In this document: in pieces, positions 17,282 to 25,661 of the stretch | How the letters are laid out: each line of letters begins with the position of its first letter | Numbering within the stretch: the first letter of the stretch is position 1 | From: Micavibrio_C sp964577255 | GTDB taxonomy: Bacteria > Pseudomonadota > Alphaproteobacteria > Micavibrionales > Micavibrionaceae | Direction: 5' to 3' | Assembly: GCA_964577255.1 (NCBI GenBank) | Contig: CAZNYM010000008.1 | Location: 1 to 54,074, forward strand | DNA: 54,074 nt | Position numbers and translations under genes: made by a program | The notes under the pieces: model-generated | Seen by the model: only the letters and a program-made list of their open reading frames with translations | Told to the model about the DNA's origin: nothing | Database searches by the model: none

Positions 17282-18782
17282 CGGCGTTCACCTCGGCGGC
17301 GGTCAGAGCCGCGCTATATTGTGTCAGAAGCTTGTCCACGGACGGTTTCATCCGGTCCATGACATAGCCCGGCGCGACGCCCAGCCACAGAACCAGCGCC
17401 ACGAGCGGGAGGAAAATGAGTGTTTCCCGCCTGTCGATATCGGGCATGGCGGCGGCGTCGGGATTGTTCTGCGGCCCGAACGCCACGCGGCGATACAACA
17501 CCAGCATATAAGCCGCGCCCAGAACCACGCCCGTGGTGGCGCACAGCGCCACAAGGGTATCGACCCTGAAGGCACCCAGCAGCGCCAGGAACTCGCCCAC
17601 GAAGCCGGATGTGCCCGGCAGCCCGACGGACCCCAGCATGAAAATCATGAACACGGTGGCGTAGCGCGGCATATTCTTGACCAGCCCGCCGTAACGCCCG
17701 ATCTCGCGGGTGTGCAGGCGGTCGTAAACCACGCCCACGCACAGGAACAGCGCGCTTGAGATAAGCCCGTGGCTGAGCATCTGGAAGATCGCGCCCTCGA
17801 CCCCTTGCGTGGTGGCGGTGAAGATCCCGAGCGTGACGAAACCCATATGCGCGACTGAGGAATAGGCGATCAGCTTTTTCATGTCCTCCTGCACCAGGGC
17901 GACGGCGGAGGTATAGATAATAGCGATCACCGACAGCCAGAACACCAGATCGGCGAAATGCGCGCTCGCCTCCGGGAACATCGGCAGCGAGAACCGCAGG
18001 AAGCCGTAACCGCCCATTTTCAGCAGCACGCCCGCCAGAATCACCGAGCCGGCCGTCGGCGCCTCGACGTGCGCATCGGGCAGCCAGGTATGCACCGGCC
18101 ACATCGGCATCTTGACCGCGAAGCTGGCGAAGCAGGCCAGCCACAGCCATATCTGCAGGTCGCGGGCGACCGGGTTGGCCATCAGCGTCGGGATGTCGGT
18201 CGTGCCGTTGTGGAAATAAAGCGTCAGCAGCGCCAGCAGCATCAGCACCGAGCCCAACAGCGTGTACAGGAAGAACTTGAAGGCGGAATAGACCCGCCGC
18301 GCGCCGCCCCACACCCCGATGATGATAAACATCGGAATCAGCACGCCCTCGAAAAACACATAGAAGAGAATAGCATCGAGCGCGCAGAACGTCCCGATCA
18401 TGAAGGTTTCAAGCGCCAGGAAGGCGATCATGTATTCGCGCACCCGCACCGTGATCGCCTGCCAGCTGGCAAGGATGCAAAGCGGCGTCAGGAAGGCCGA
18501 CAGCACGACGAAAAAGAGCGATATGCCATCCACGCCCATGTGATAGCCGATGCCCAGGCTGGCGAACCACGGCGCCTTTTCGACGAACTGGAAGTCGGCG
18601 CTGGCAGGATCGAAGGCACGCAGCAGGTAAAGCGACAAAAGGAACACCGCGCCCGAAGTAAAAAGCGCGGTCCAGCGCGCGTTGCGCGCCACCTGCTCCG
18701 GCGTGCCGCGCAGGGTCAGAAGCAGCAGCACACCCGCCAGCGGCAGGAAGGTCATCAGAGACAGAAGGGGAAATCCGGTCAT
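17274..18782 (-). CDS. nuoM: NADH-quinone oxidoreductase subunit M
   Basis: Second antiporter-like proton-pumping subunit, 502 residues with about 14 helices. Signatures are MPMWPVHTWLPDAHVEAPTAGS, LAGVLLKMGGYG, and DMKKLIAYSSVAHMGFV. The N-terminal half carries the conserved glutamate in the FEGVLIPMF segment. It lies 13 bases after nuoL and overlaps nuoN by eight bases. Confidence 0.97.
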   Translation of the reverse strand: MTGFPLLSLMTFLPLAGVLLLLTLRGTPEQVARNARWTALFTSGAVFLLSLYLLRAFDPASADFQFVEKAPWFASLGIGYHMGVDGISLFFVVLSAFLTPLCILASWQAITVRVREYMIAFLALETFMIGTFCALDAILFYVFFEGVLIPMFIIIGVWGGARRVYSAFKFFLYTLLGSVLMLLALLTLYFHNGTTDIPTLMANPVARDLQIWLWLACFASFAVKMPMWPVHTWLPDAHVEAPTAGSVILAGVLLKMGGYGFLRFSLPMFPEASAHFADLVFWLSVIAIIYTSAVALVQEDMKKLIAYSSVAHMGFVTLGIFTATTQGVEGAIFQMLSHGLISSALFLCVGVVYDRLHTREIGRYGGLVKNMPRYATVFMIFMLGSVGLPGTSGFVGEFLALLGAFRVDTLVALCATTGVVLGAAYMLVLYRRVAFGPQNNPDAAAMPDIDRRETLIFLPLVALVLWLGVAPGYVMDRMKPSVDKLLTQYSAALTAAEVNADE

Positions 18783-18795
18783 CGCGCTCCTCGCC

Positions 18796-20832
18796 CTACT
18801 GCGTCGTTATCTTGTAAAAAAGCCATGTCACAATCCCGATCAGGCCGATCATCATGATGAAGGCATACTGGAACACAAAGCCGGTCTGATAGCGGCTCAG
18901 GCCGCCGCCGATCCGCCGCGAAAGCTGGGAGATCCCATCCGGCCCGACGCGGTCGATCACGCCCTTGTCGCCGACCTGCCAGAACACCCGCCCGAGCTTG
19001 AGGACGTTCTGTACGATAAAGCGGTCGTAAATCTCGTCGAAGAACCATTTGTTATAGAAAAGTTTGTGCAGAAGCGGGAATCGTCCCGCCACCAGAGCTC
19101 CACGGTTGGCGTCGCGGCCGTAGATCAGATAGGCAAGCCCGATCCCCGCGAGCGCGACCGCGATGGGCAGCAGCTTGACCCACAGCGGCACGCCGTGCGC
19201 CGCCTCGACCGTATCGTTCTCATGTCGGACCTGGATGCTTTCGCCCCAGAAGGCTCTACGGTTCCACACGCCGCCCGCGTGGCCGTGATCTTCCTCCAGC
19301 ACCGGCGCTTCGACGTCTTCCTCCAGCGCCACTTCGTGCTTGACGATCTCCTTGTTGTGATGGCCACCGCCGACGAAGGGCTCGTAGAAGATCAGGCCGG
19401 CCAGCACCGCGCCCGCCGCCAGCACGAAAAGCGGGCCCAGCATGACGGGCGGAGACTCGTGGACGTGATCCATCGTCTCGGTCGAGGCGCGCGGCCTGCC
19501 GTGGAAGGTCATGATGATCAGGCGCCAACTGTAAAACGCCGTCAGCAGCGCCGCCGTCACGCCCATCCAGAAGGCGAAGGTGCCGAACCAGCTGTGGTCG
19601 GCGAAAGCGGCTTCAAGGATCAGGTCTTTCGAGTAATATCCGGCAAATATCGGCAGACCGGCCAGCGCCAGGCTGCCGATCCACATCAGCGCGTATGTGA
19701 CCGGGATTTTCCGCCAGATGCCGCCCATGCGGCGCATATCCTGCTCGTCCGACATGGCATGGATCACGGATCCTGCCCCCAGGAACAAAAGCGCCTTAAA
19801 GAAGGCGTGGGTCATGAGGTGGAAGATGCCGGCGCTGTAGGCCGATACACCCAGGGCGAAAAACATGTAGCCCAGCTGGCTCATGGTCGAATAGGCAATC
19901 ACGCGCTTGATGTCGAACTGGGTCAGGCCGACGGTCGCGGCGACGATCGCCGTCAGCGCGCCCACGACCGTCACCACCATAAGCGCGGCCGGCGCGTATT
20001 CGTACAGCGGCGAGAAGCGAGCGACCAGGAACACGCCGGCCGTCACCATCGTCGCGGCGTGGATCAGGGCGGAAACGGGCGTCGGCCCCTCCATCGCGTC
20101 AGGCAACCAGGTGTGCAGACCCAGCTGCGCCGATTTGCCGCAAGCCCCCACGAACAGCAGCAGGCCGATGAGGGTCAGGGCGTGGACCTGATAGCCCAGA
20201 AAATTGAAATTGTCGGCGGCGCGGTCGGCGACCTGCTCGAAGATGCCGTCGAACTGCACCGTGCCGAACACGACGAAGGTCGCCATCACGCCAAGCGCCA
20301 GGCCGAAATCGCCCACACGGTTGACGATGAAGGCTTTGACGGCAGCGGCGTTGGCGCTGTGCTTGTGGTTCCAGAATCCGATCAGAAGGTAAGACGCCAG
20401 CCCCACCCCTTCCCAGCCGAAAAACAGCTGCAGCAGGTTGTCGGCGGTTACCAGCATCAGCATCGCGAAGGTGAACAGCGACAGGTAAGCCATGAACCGC
20501 GCCTTGTGGTCGTCGTGGCTCATGTAACCGACGGAATAAACATGCACGCAGGCTGACACGATGTTTACCACGCACATCATCACCACGGCCAGCTGGTCGG
20601 CGCGCAGCGCCCACTGCACCGTGAAATCGCCCGAGGCAATCCAGGTCATCAGCGTCACGGTGCGCGGGTGCTGCAGCAGGATGACGTCGTAAAACAGACC
20701 GACGGCGCAGAACGCCGCCACGATCATGCCGAAGCAAGTAACGAACTGCGCGCCCTTGTCACCGATCTGCTTCCCAAACAGGAAAGCAATCAGAAAGCCG
20801 ATCAGCGGTGAGAAGACGGCCAGTATTTCCAT
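18796..20832 (-). CDS. nuoL: NADH-quinone oxidoreductase subunit L
   Basis: The largest antiporter-like subunit of complex I, 678 residues. It shows GKSAQLGLHTWLPDAMEGPTPVSALIHAATMVTAG, given here only as landmarks HTWLPDAMEGPTP and SALIHAATM. It also has FDIKRVIAYSTMSQLGYM and the C-terminal lateral-helix region (residues 560-670) with an acidic and His-rich loop before it (EEDHGHAGG). The ATG at 20832 overlaps the stop of the 80-residue gene upstream as TGATG. Confidence 0.97.
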   Translation of the reverse strand: MEILAVFSPLIGFLIAFLFGKQIGDKGAQFVTCFGMIVAAFCAVGLFYDVILLQHPRTVTLMTWIASGDFTVQWALRADQLAVVMMCVVNIVSACVHVYSVGYMSHDDHKARFMAYLSLFTFAMLMLVTADNLLQLFFGWEGVGLASYLLIGFWNHKHSANAAAVKAFIVNRVGDFGLALGVMATFVVFGTVQFDGIFEQVADRAADNFNFLGYQVHALTLIGLLLFVGACGKSAQLGLHTWLPDAMEGPTPVSALIHAATMVTAGVFLVARFSPLYEYAPAALMVVTVVGALTAIVAATVGLTQFDIKRVIAYSTMSQLGYMFFALGVSAYSAGIFHLMTHAFFKALLFLGAGSVIHAMSDEQDMRRMGGIWRKIPVTYALMWIGSLALAGLPIFAGYYSKDLILEAAFADHSWFGTFAFWMGVTAALLTAFYSWRLIIMTFHGRPRASTETMDHVHESPPVMLGPLFVLAAGAVLAGLIFYEPFVGGGHHNKEIVKHEVALEEDVEAPVLEEDHGHAGGVWNRRAFWGESIQVRHENDTVEAAHGVPLWVKLLPIAVALAGIGLAYLIYGRDANRGALVAGRFPLLHKLFYNKWFFDEIYDRFIVQNVLKLGRVFWQVGDKGVIDRVGPDGISQLSRRIGGGLSRYQTGFVFQYAFIMMIGLIGIVTWLFYKITTQ

Positions 20833-21074
20833 CAGAATATCCCCATACTGTAGACCGTTATGGGACTATCGGCGATATCGTAGCGCACCTCATGCCCGGC
20901 GAAATTCCTGGGCAGCACCGCGATCAGCGGCGCGGCCGTGCCCTTGACCAGCGTGACGGCGGCAAATTCCCGCCCCGTGGGCGGATCGATGCCGTTTTGG
21001 ATCGCCTGCGCCTCCATATTGAATTTTTGGGACAGCAGGTTCCAGAGTTTGGTGATCTGATCCTCGCGCAGCAT
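20832..21074 (-). CDS. Small protein of unknown function embedded between nuoK and nuoL
   Basis: An 80-residue soluble protein with no membrane segment or cysteine. It begins MLREDQITKLWNLLSQKF, which looks like an amphipathic helix, followed by mixed strand sequence ending in SMGIF. I do not recognise the family. It starts three bases after the nuoK stop, and its own stop overlaps the nuoL ATG (TGATG), so ribosomes translating nuoK and nuoL should also make it. Normally nuoK abuts nuoL. It could be a lineage-specific complex I accessory or assembly protein; only the position supports that. Confidence 0.7.
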   Translation of the reverse strand: MLREDQITKLWNLLSQKFNMEAQAIQNGIDPPTGREFAAVTLVKGTAAPLIAVLPRNFAGHEVRYDIADSPITVYSMGIF

Positions 21075-21077
21075 GGT

Positions 21078-21389
21078 CTACCCTTTCAGCGAGGAAATAT
21101 CCTCAACCGCGATGCTGCCGCGGTTGCGGAAGAAGGTGACGAGGATGGCCAGGCCGATGGCGGCCTCGGCGGCGGCGACGGTCAGGATGAACATAGTGAA
21201 CACCTGGCCCGACAGATCGCCCATGAAGCTTGAAAACGCCACGAAATTGATATTGACCGCCAGCAGCATCAGTTCGATCGACATCAGGATGACGATCACG
21301 TTCTTGCGGTTGAGGAAAATGCCGAACACCCCCAGGGTGAACAGGATCCCGGCCACGGTCAGGTAATGGAACAGCCCGACATCAGCCAT
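21078..21389 (-). CDS. nuoK: NADH-quinone oxidoreductase subunit K
   Basis: Membrane subunit of 103 residues with three helices, the family length (about 100). The conserved glutamates are in SIELMLLAVN (helix 2) and TVAAAEAAIGLAI (helix 3), part of the coupling path of complex I. It overlaps nuoJ by eight bases and is followed by an 80-residue gene before nuoL. Confidence 0.97.
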   Translation of the reverse strand: MADVGLFHYLTVAGILFTLGVFGIFLNRKNVIVILMSIELMLLAVNINFVAFSSFMGDLSGQVFTMFILTVAAAEAAIGLAILVTFFRNRGSIAVEDISSLKG

Positions 21390-21996
21390 GATCGCCCACC
21401 CCGGCGCCCGAAGGCACCTTGCGCAGCTGCACGACCGCCGCAGGATCGCGCGCGTTCTGCGCCGCCACCGCCTGTTTCCTGACCCCTGGGCGCACGCGGT
21501 GCGTCAGCACGATGGCCCCGATCATCGCCACCAGCAGGATCAGACCCGAAACCTGGAACGGAAAGACGTAATCGGTGTAAAGGATGCGCCCCAGCGCCTC
21601 GGTATTGGCGACATCGGCGGGTGCGGGCGCGTCGACCAGCGCCTCGGCCGGCAGGCTGCGCCAGGCGGCATACACCGTCAGCAGCTCGGCCAGCAGCAGG
21701 CCGCCGATCAGAAGACCGATGGGCACATATTGCATCGCCCCGCGCCGCAAGTCGGAGAAGTTGATGTCGAGCATCATCACCACGAACAGGAACAGAACCG
21801 CGACCGCCCCGACATAGACGATGACGAGGATCATCGCCAGGAACTCGGCCCCGATCAGCACGAACAGCCCGGCCGCGTTGAAAAAGGCCAGGATCAGGAA
21901 CAGAACCGAATGCACCGGGTTGCGGGCCGTAATCACCATCAGGGCGCTTACGGTCAGCACGGCGGCAAACAGGTAAAAAGCCAGGGTTGCGAGCAT
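21382..21996 (-). CDS. nuoJ: NADH-quinone oxidoreductase subunit J
   Basis: Membrane subunit of 204 residues with five helices; the IVYVGAVAVLFLFVVMML segment contains the conserved pi-bulge helix 3. It is the first gene of the nuoJKLMN run. In most genomes nuoI lies immediately upstream. Here 2.3 kb of unrelated genes intervene, one on the opposite strand, so nuoJ-N probably has its own promoter in the 242 bases upstream. I found no convincing -35/-10 pair there. Confidence 0.96.
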   Translation of the reverse strand: MLATLAFYLFAAVLTVSALMVITARNPVHSVLFLILAFFNAAGLFVLIGAEFLAMILVIVYVGAVAVLFLFVVMMLDINFSDLRRGAMQYVPIGLLIGGLLLAELLTVYAAWRSLPAEALVDAPAPADVANTEALGRILYTDYVFPFQVSGLILLVAMIGAIVLTHRVRPGVRKQAVAAQNARDPAAVVQLRKVPSGAGVGDHG

Positions 21997-22116
21997 GGGT
22001 TACAAGACGTTCGAAAAAGAAGAAAGCGGTGGCGATTCAACCACTTTTGAGACCTCAAACCTTCTAATATGTTCTCCCCGCCTCCGCAAGCCGGGTTGCA
22101 CCATAAATCCCCCTGA

Positions 22117-22139
22117 AAATTTTTAGATATGAAAAATTT
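22117..22139. repeat. AT-rich perfect inverted repeat in a divergent intergenic region
   Basis: AAATTTTT and AAAAATTT form eight-base arms around a seven-base spacer. The repeat lies in the 242-base region between nuoJ (minus) and the PagL-like gene (plus), the only stretch that can hold promoters for both. It could be an operator for a dimeric regulator, an UP-like element or a hairpin; the sequence alone does not decide. Confidence 0.5.
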
Positions 22140-22238
22140 AAAGTCGGTCAGACTCTTGATTTTTCTCGGAGATGTTCGAAGATGGTCGAAGCGTTATCAA
22201 AACTGATTCCCCTCGTCACCCTTTCCGGTGAAACCATC

Positions 22239-22745
22239 ATGACCCGATATCTGAATTTTGCAGCCTTCGCGGCCCTCGTTTTCTTTTCCACCCTGCCCGC
22301 TCTGGCCCAGGAAAAGACCATCAGCCTGGGCGCCGGGCTGCACGACGCCTTCGATGAGGCCGACGCCATGGACTTCCGGCTGGAATACCGGCACGACCGG
22401 ATGCTTATTCTGCAGACCCGCCCCTATATGGGTGTGGAAGTGACCAGCGACGGCGCGGTTTACGCCAATGCCGGCCTGTTCGGCGACATTCCGCTCTCTC
22501 CGGAATGGACCCTGACACCCAGCCTGGGCGCCGGGTTTTACGGCGAGGGCAGCGAAGGCAAGGACCTGGGCCATGTCGTGGAATTCCGGGCGCAGGCGGA
22601 AATCGGCTACAATTTCATGAACGGCAGCCGCGTTTCGGGCGCCATCGGCCACACGTCCAATTTCGGTCTGGGGGAAGACAACCCCGGCGCCGGCAACGTG
22701 GGCATGTATTACCACGTCCCGCTGCGCTGGGTGGTGGGGAACTGA
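22239..22745 (+). CDS. PagL-like (acyloxyacyl hydrolase family) outer-membrane protein
   Basis: A 168-residue exported protein. The signal peptide is MTRYLNFAAFAALVFFSTLPALAQ, so I start at the ATG at 22239 rather than the longer upstream frame. The mature part reads as alternating strands with aromatic ends, as in small beta-barrels. Near the C-terminus GHTSNFGLGEDNPG resembles the HxSN...NPG motif of lipid A 3-O-deacylase PagL, whose His and Ser are catalytic. The third catalytic residue (Glu in Pseudomonas PagL) is not evident at the expected spacing, so activity is uncertain. It sits on the strand opposite the nuo genes and meets the next gene tail to tail with no gap. Confidence 0.65.
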   Translation: MTRYLNFAAFAALVFFSTLPALAQEKTISLGAGLHDAFDEADAMDFRLEYRHDRMLILQTRPYMGVEVTSDGAVYANAGLFGDIPLSPEWTLTPSLGAGFYGEGSEGKDLGHVVEFRAQAEIGYNFMNGSRVSGAIGHTSNFGLGEDNPGAGNVGMYYHVPLRWVVGN

Positions 22746-23282
22746 TTACGGCTTGGGCGCAGCTTTCGCGCACGCTGCCGCCGCTTGGTTCATCACGCCG
22801 ATGTAACCCTGCTGGGAAGCGACGAGATTTTTATAAGCGGCCGCGCTGACGTCTTCTTTTTCAAGCTTGAGGAAACCCAGGAGATTTTCGGCATTCGCCG
22901 CCGCTTCGTCAGCAACCAGATCATCTTCCACCGGATTGATAACGGCGCAAGGTACGGCCACGCCGTAAATCGTCCCCCCGAGCTTGCCCGCGACAACCGC
23001 GCCGCTGTTGTTTTCCTGCAAAGTCCGGAAACCAAACTCCGGCAGATCCTTGCCGCCGTATACGATCTCCACGAAACGTTTGCCTTCTTCCGCGGTCACG
23101 CCGGCAAAAAGCTGGTCTATGGCCACGAGCGCCTTGGGCGTGCTTTTATCCATGGTCATCAGGGTGGACAGCTTGCCACCTATTTTTGAAACCAGATCGG
23201 CATCGCCCGGCTGGCCCGCCTGAGCGGTGGAAAAAGCCTGGGCGGCGGCAAGGGTCAGGGCAGCGGCAAAAGTCTTGGACAT
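22746..23282 (-). CDS. Exported protein of unknown function, paralogue of 23535-24188
   Basis: A 178-residue protein with a signal peptide ending STAQA (cleavage near residue 22). It has two cysteines. The segments FAGVTAEEGKRFVEIVYGG and GTIYGVAVP match FLGDITAAEGRAFLEAEFG and DGLYGVAV in the 217-residue protein encoded two genes upstream, at similar spacing, so the two are probably paralogues. No enzymatic motif is visible. It is the last of three minus-strand genes inserted between nuoI and nuoJ, 30 bases after the 73-residue gene. Confidence 0.7.
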   Translation of the reverse strand: MSKTFAAALTLAAAQAFSTAQAGQPGDADLVSKIGGKLSTLMTMDKSTPKALVAIDQLFAGVTAEEGKRFVEIVYGGKDLPEFGFRTLQENNSGAVVAGKLGGTIYGVAVPCAVINPVEDDLVADEAAANAENLLGFLKLEKEDVSAAAYKNLVASQQGYIGVMNQAAAACAKAAPKP

Positions 23283-23312
23283 CAGTGTCTCCGGATTGAA
23301 GGTTACAGAAAA

Positions 23313-23534
23313 TCAGAAAATATACGGCGCGGTAAAAGGGTCGACCTCGGCCGTGCGCCCGGAAACATCCGCGATCTTCACGGGCGGATTGCCGAGCGCC
23401 TGCATCAGTCTTCGATACTCATCGTCCGGCAATTCGGACAGAGGTCTGCCCTCGTTCGCGAAAACGCCGGAAACGCCTTCCTTTTTCGGCGTTTCATGAT
23501 GTATGACAGGGCCATTTATATGAATGATCGACAT
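23313..23534 (-). CDS. Small protein of unknown function (73 residues)
   Basis: A soluble, mostly polar 73-residue protein without a signal peptide, beginning MSIIHINGPVIHHE. Its ATG directly follows the TAA of the preceding gene with no base between, and it lies between two genes for paralogous exported proteins, so it is very likely translated with them. Not recognised. Confidence 0.55.
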   Translation of the reverse strand: MSIIHINGPVIHHETPKKEGVSGVFANEGRPLSELPDDEYRRLMQALGNPPVKIADVSGRTAEVDPFTAPYIF

Positions 23535-24188
23535 TTAGGGTTCTATCCTTTCTTCTTTAATGTTCACGAAATCAAGCGGTTTTATTTCCACGCCGCTGGC
23601 GCGGGCTTTTTTAGTGAACGCGCACATTTCATCCGCCGCGAACATGGCCTCGCGGGTTCGGATCATATAGCGGATAAGGTTGGCCCGGACGATCATATGC
23701 TGCTGGGTAAACGACTGCCCTTTCGTGACCAAAGAAGCCAAATCGGCAGCGTTTTGGACGGCTACACCGTAAAGCCCGTCTTTGTTGACTTCGGCGCGGC
23801 GGTTGGTTTCGTCCACATAATCGGCCACTTGATCGCAGGGGCGCGGATCGTCGCCGCTGCGGCTTTGAAAGTGAGCGACATCTTTAGTATCCACACCGGT
23901 AAAGGTGACTTGATCGACATCATCGGCGATGCCGAATTCCGCTTCCAGAAAAGCACGCCCTTCCGCGGCCGTTATGTCTCCCAGGAATTGCTGCTGCGCG
24001 GTTTTAAAGTCGGCACCGGCCTCGAGCTGTATCTCCATGGCTTCGAGGCGCGCCCTGACCTTTTGCGCCATATCCCATTCTTTGGGCGTCACCGAGCGCG
24101 GCTGGGGACGCGGATCGGCAAGCACATCGTGCGCGGCCAGTGCGGAAGCGGCGAAAGCGACGGCGGCGAGAATGTTTTTCACGGGCAT
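23535..24188 (-). CDS. Exported protein of unknown function, paralogue of 22746-23282
   Basis: A 217-residue protein with a signal peptide (ILAAVAFAASALAAHDVLA). The mature part begins with a long helical, charged segment (PKEWDMAQKVRARLEAMEIQ), followed by the FLGDITAAEGRAFLEAEFG block shared with the 178-residue paralogue. DGLYGVAVQNAADLASL and a C-terminal region with two cysteines follow. No known family is recognised. It is the first gene of the three-gene minus-strand insert after nuoI, 87 bases downstream of the nuoI stop. GGGAGGG upstream of the ATG serves as ribosome site. Confidence 0.7.
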   Translation of the reverse strand: MPVKNILAAVAFAASALAAHDVLADPRPQPRSVTPKEWDMAQKVRARLEAMEIQLEAGADFKTAQQQFLGDITAAEGRAFLEAEFGIADDVDQVTFTGVDTKDVAHFQSRSGDDPRPCDQVADYVDETNRRAEVNKDGLYGVAVQNAADLASLVTKGQSFTQQHMIVRANLIRYMIRTREAMFAADEMCAFTKKARASGVEIKPLDFVNIKEERIEP

Positions 24189-24275
24189 GGCAAAACCCTC
24201 CCTGGGGAAAGAATGGGTATTTATATTATGGAATTTTAGGGGGTGTCAACGAAAAGCTGACGGCCCGGGAAACAG

Positions 24276-24755
24276 CTACCGGTAGCGGGCATCGGCCGCC
24301 AGATTGGCTGCTATCTGCGCCTCCCAGCGGTCGCCGTTATCCAGCAGTTTCTGCTTGTTGTAGAACAGCTCCTCGCGGGTTTCAGTGGCGAATTCGAAAT
24401 TCGGGCCCTCGACGATAGCATCGACCGGGCAGGCTTCCTGGCACAGGCCGCAATAGATGCATTTGGTCATGTCGATGTCATAGCGCGTGGTGCGGCGGGA
24501 GCCGTCGGCGCGCGGTTCGGCTTCAATGGTGATGGCCTGGGCGGGGCAGATCGCCTCGCACAGTTTGCAGGCGATGCAGCGCTCCTCCCCGTTCGGATAG
24601 CGGCGCAGGGCGTGCTCGCCGCGGAATCGCGGGCTGATCGGCCCCTTTTCAAAGGGGTAGTTCACCGTCACGCGCGGCTTGAACATGTATTTGAACGTCA
24701 GGGCCATGCCCTTGACGATTTCGGAAAGAAGAAAGCTGCGCGCGAGAGCATCCAT
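24276..24755 (-). CDS. nuoI: NADH-quinone oxidoreductase subunit I
   Basis: Peripheral-arm subunit carrying iron-sulfur clusters N6a and N6b, 159 residues from the ATG at 24755. Two ferredoxin motifs are intact: CIACKLCEAICP and CIYCGLCQEACP. Flanking blocks YMFKPRVTVNYPFEKG and FRGEHALRRYPNGEERC are class-typical. A longer frame starts at a TTG at 24800, but the ATG start matches the usual length of about 162. The gene lies 41 bases after an unrelated TIKI/ChaN-like gene that separates it from nuoH. Confidence 0.97.
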   Translation of the reverse strand: MDALARSFLLSEIVKGMALTFKYMFKPRVTVNYPFEKGPISPRFRGEHALRRYPNGEERCIACKLCEAICPAQAITIEAEPRADGSRRTTRYDIDMTKCIYCGLCQEACPVDAIVEGPNFEFATETREELFYNKQKLLDNGDRWEAQIAANLAADARYR

Positions 24756-24796
24756 GGGGCCGAAGTATAAAGGCTCCGCCCGTTCCTGAAAAGCCC

Positions 24797-25591
24797 TCAA
24801 AAATGCGGGTAAGGAACGTGCCGGTGCGGCACCTGCGGCCCGCGGAAATGGGCGACCTGCTGCTTGTGATAGGGAATGAACAGAACATGCTCGGCCCGTA
24901 TCTCGGGATTCCTGACGATGCAGTAATCCCCGATCTCCATCAGCAGCCGGGGAATAGCCATGCGCGCCGCCACGCCGGGCACGCCTTCCGCATGGTCGCG
25001 GGCGTGATCGCGGCCGCCGTAAAAGACGAACTTCTCGCTCATGTCGAACTGCTTTTGGTCACTGGCGATGCGTTCGACGATCAGGTCGTTGCGGTGCGCC
25101 ATGCTGACGGTCTGATTTTTATGCATATCGGGCCGCTCGTCGACGCCGACGATCCGGATCCCCGCCTCTTTCACGGCCAGCATCATATTCCAGTAATAGA
25201 GCCATTGCTCGGAAGCGTAGGAATACTGGCGGCCGTTGATGAAGTCCACGACCGGGCGCGGATCGCCCTCGTCCTGCCAGGTTTCGAGCAACGGGTTGGC
25301 GCTGGCGGGGAAAATTTCAGTGTAGAATCTGGTTACGCCGGCTTCGGCAAGGATATCGGCGTTTCTGCGCACATAATCGGGGAAACAGTAAACGCCGTGG
25401 ATCTCGCCGAGCGCCAGGCCTGCCGCATCGTCAAGAAGCTCCTTCAGGAAAGAATTCGCTCTCTCGGCCGAGCAGTTCACGCCGCGGGTTCTGCCGCGGA
25501 ATTTAAGCTGCAAAGAATGGATGACGTCGCCGTAAATCATGACACGGCACGGCAGATCGCGGTCGTCTGCAGAGACGGTTTCATGAAGCAC
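24797..25591 (-). CDS. TIKI/ChaN (TraB, EreA)-superfamily-like protein inside the nuo locus
   Basis: A 264-residue protein, no signal peptide or membrane segment. The order of motifs recalls the TIKI/ChaN/TraB/erythromycin-esterase superfamily. GLALGEIHG (residues about 58-66) is the GExH motif. TEIFP follows at about 91-95, and IRIVGVDERPDMH (about 145-157). AHRNDLIVERI comes next, and late FYGGRDHA...GVPGVAARM (about 189-211) matches the G-x-x-HA...GxP motif. Members bind metal or act as hydrolases or proteases; its substrate is unknown. The start is uncertain: GTG at 25591 lies close behind AGGGAG, while the next in-frame ATG at 25540 has no ribosome site. It sits between nuoH and nuoI, so it should be co-transcribed with complex I. 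Confidence 0.65.
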   Translation of the reverse strand: MLHETVSADDRDLPCRVMIYGDVIHSLQLKFRGRTRGVNCSAERANSFLKELLDDAAGLALGEIHGVYCFPDYVRRNADILAEAGVTRFYTEIFPASANPLLETWQDEGDPRPVVDFINGRQYSYASEQWLYYWNMMLAVKEAGIRIVGVDERPDMHKNQTVSMAHRNDLIVERIASDQKQFDMSEKFVFYGGRDHARDHAEGVPGVAARMAIPRLLMEIGDYCIVRNPEIRAEHVLFIPYHKQQVAHFRGPQVPHRHVPYPHF

Positions 25592-25661
25592 ATACTCCCT
25601 GTTCGTGAGTTCTTCTTTGCGTTTACGGATAGCGCGGCAGGGATCGGAGAGTCAAGCTCCG

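Noticed and set aside
18682..20556. 624-codon plus-strand frame antisense to nuoL
   Set aside because: nuoL and nuoM on the minus strand explain the region fully; the antisense product is His/Gln/Arg-rich low-complexity shadow sequence.
24756..24800. Longer NuoI starting at a TTG at 24800
   Set aside because: The ATG at 24755 gives the family length and N-terminus; the TTG form would overlap the upstream gene's end and has no better ribosome site.
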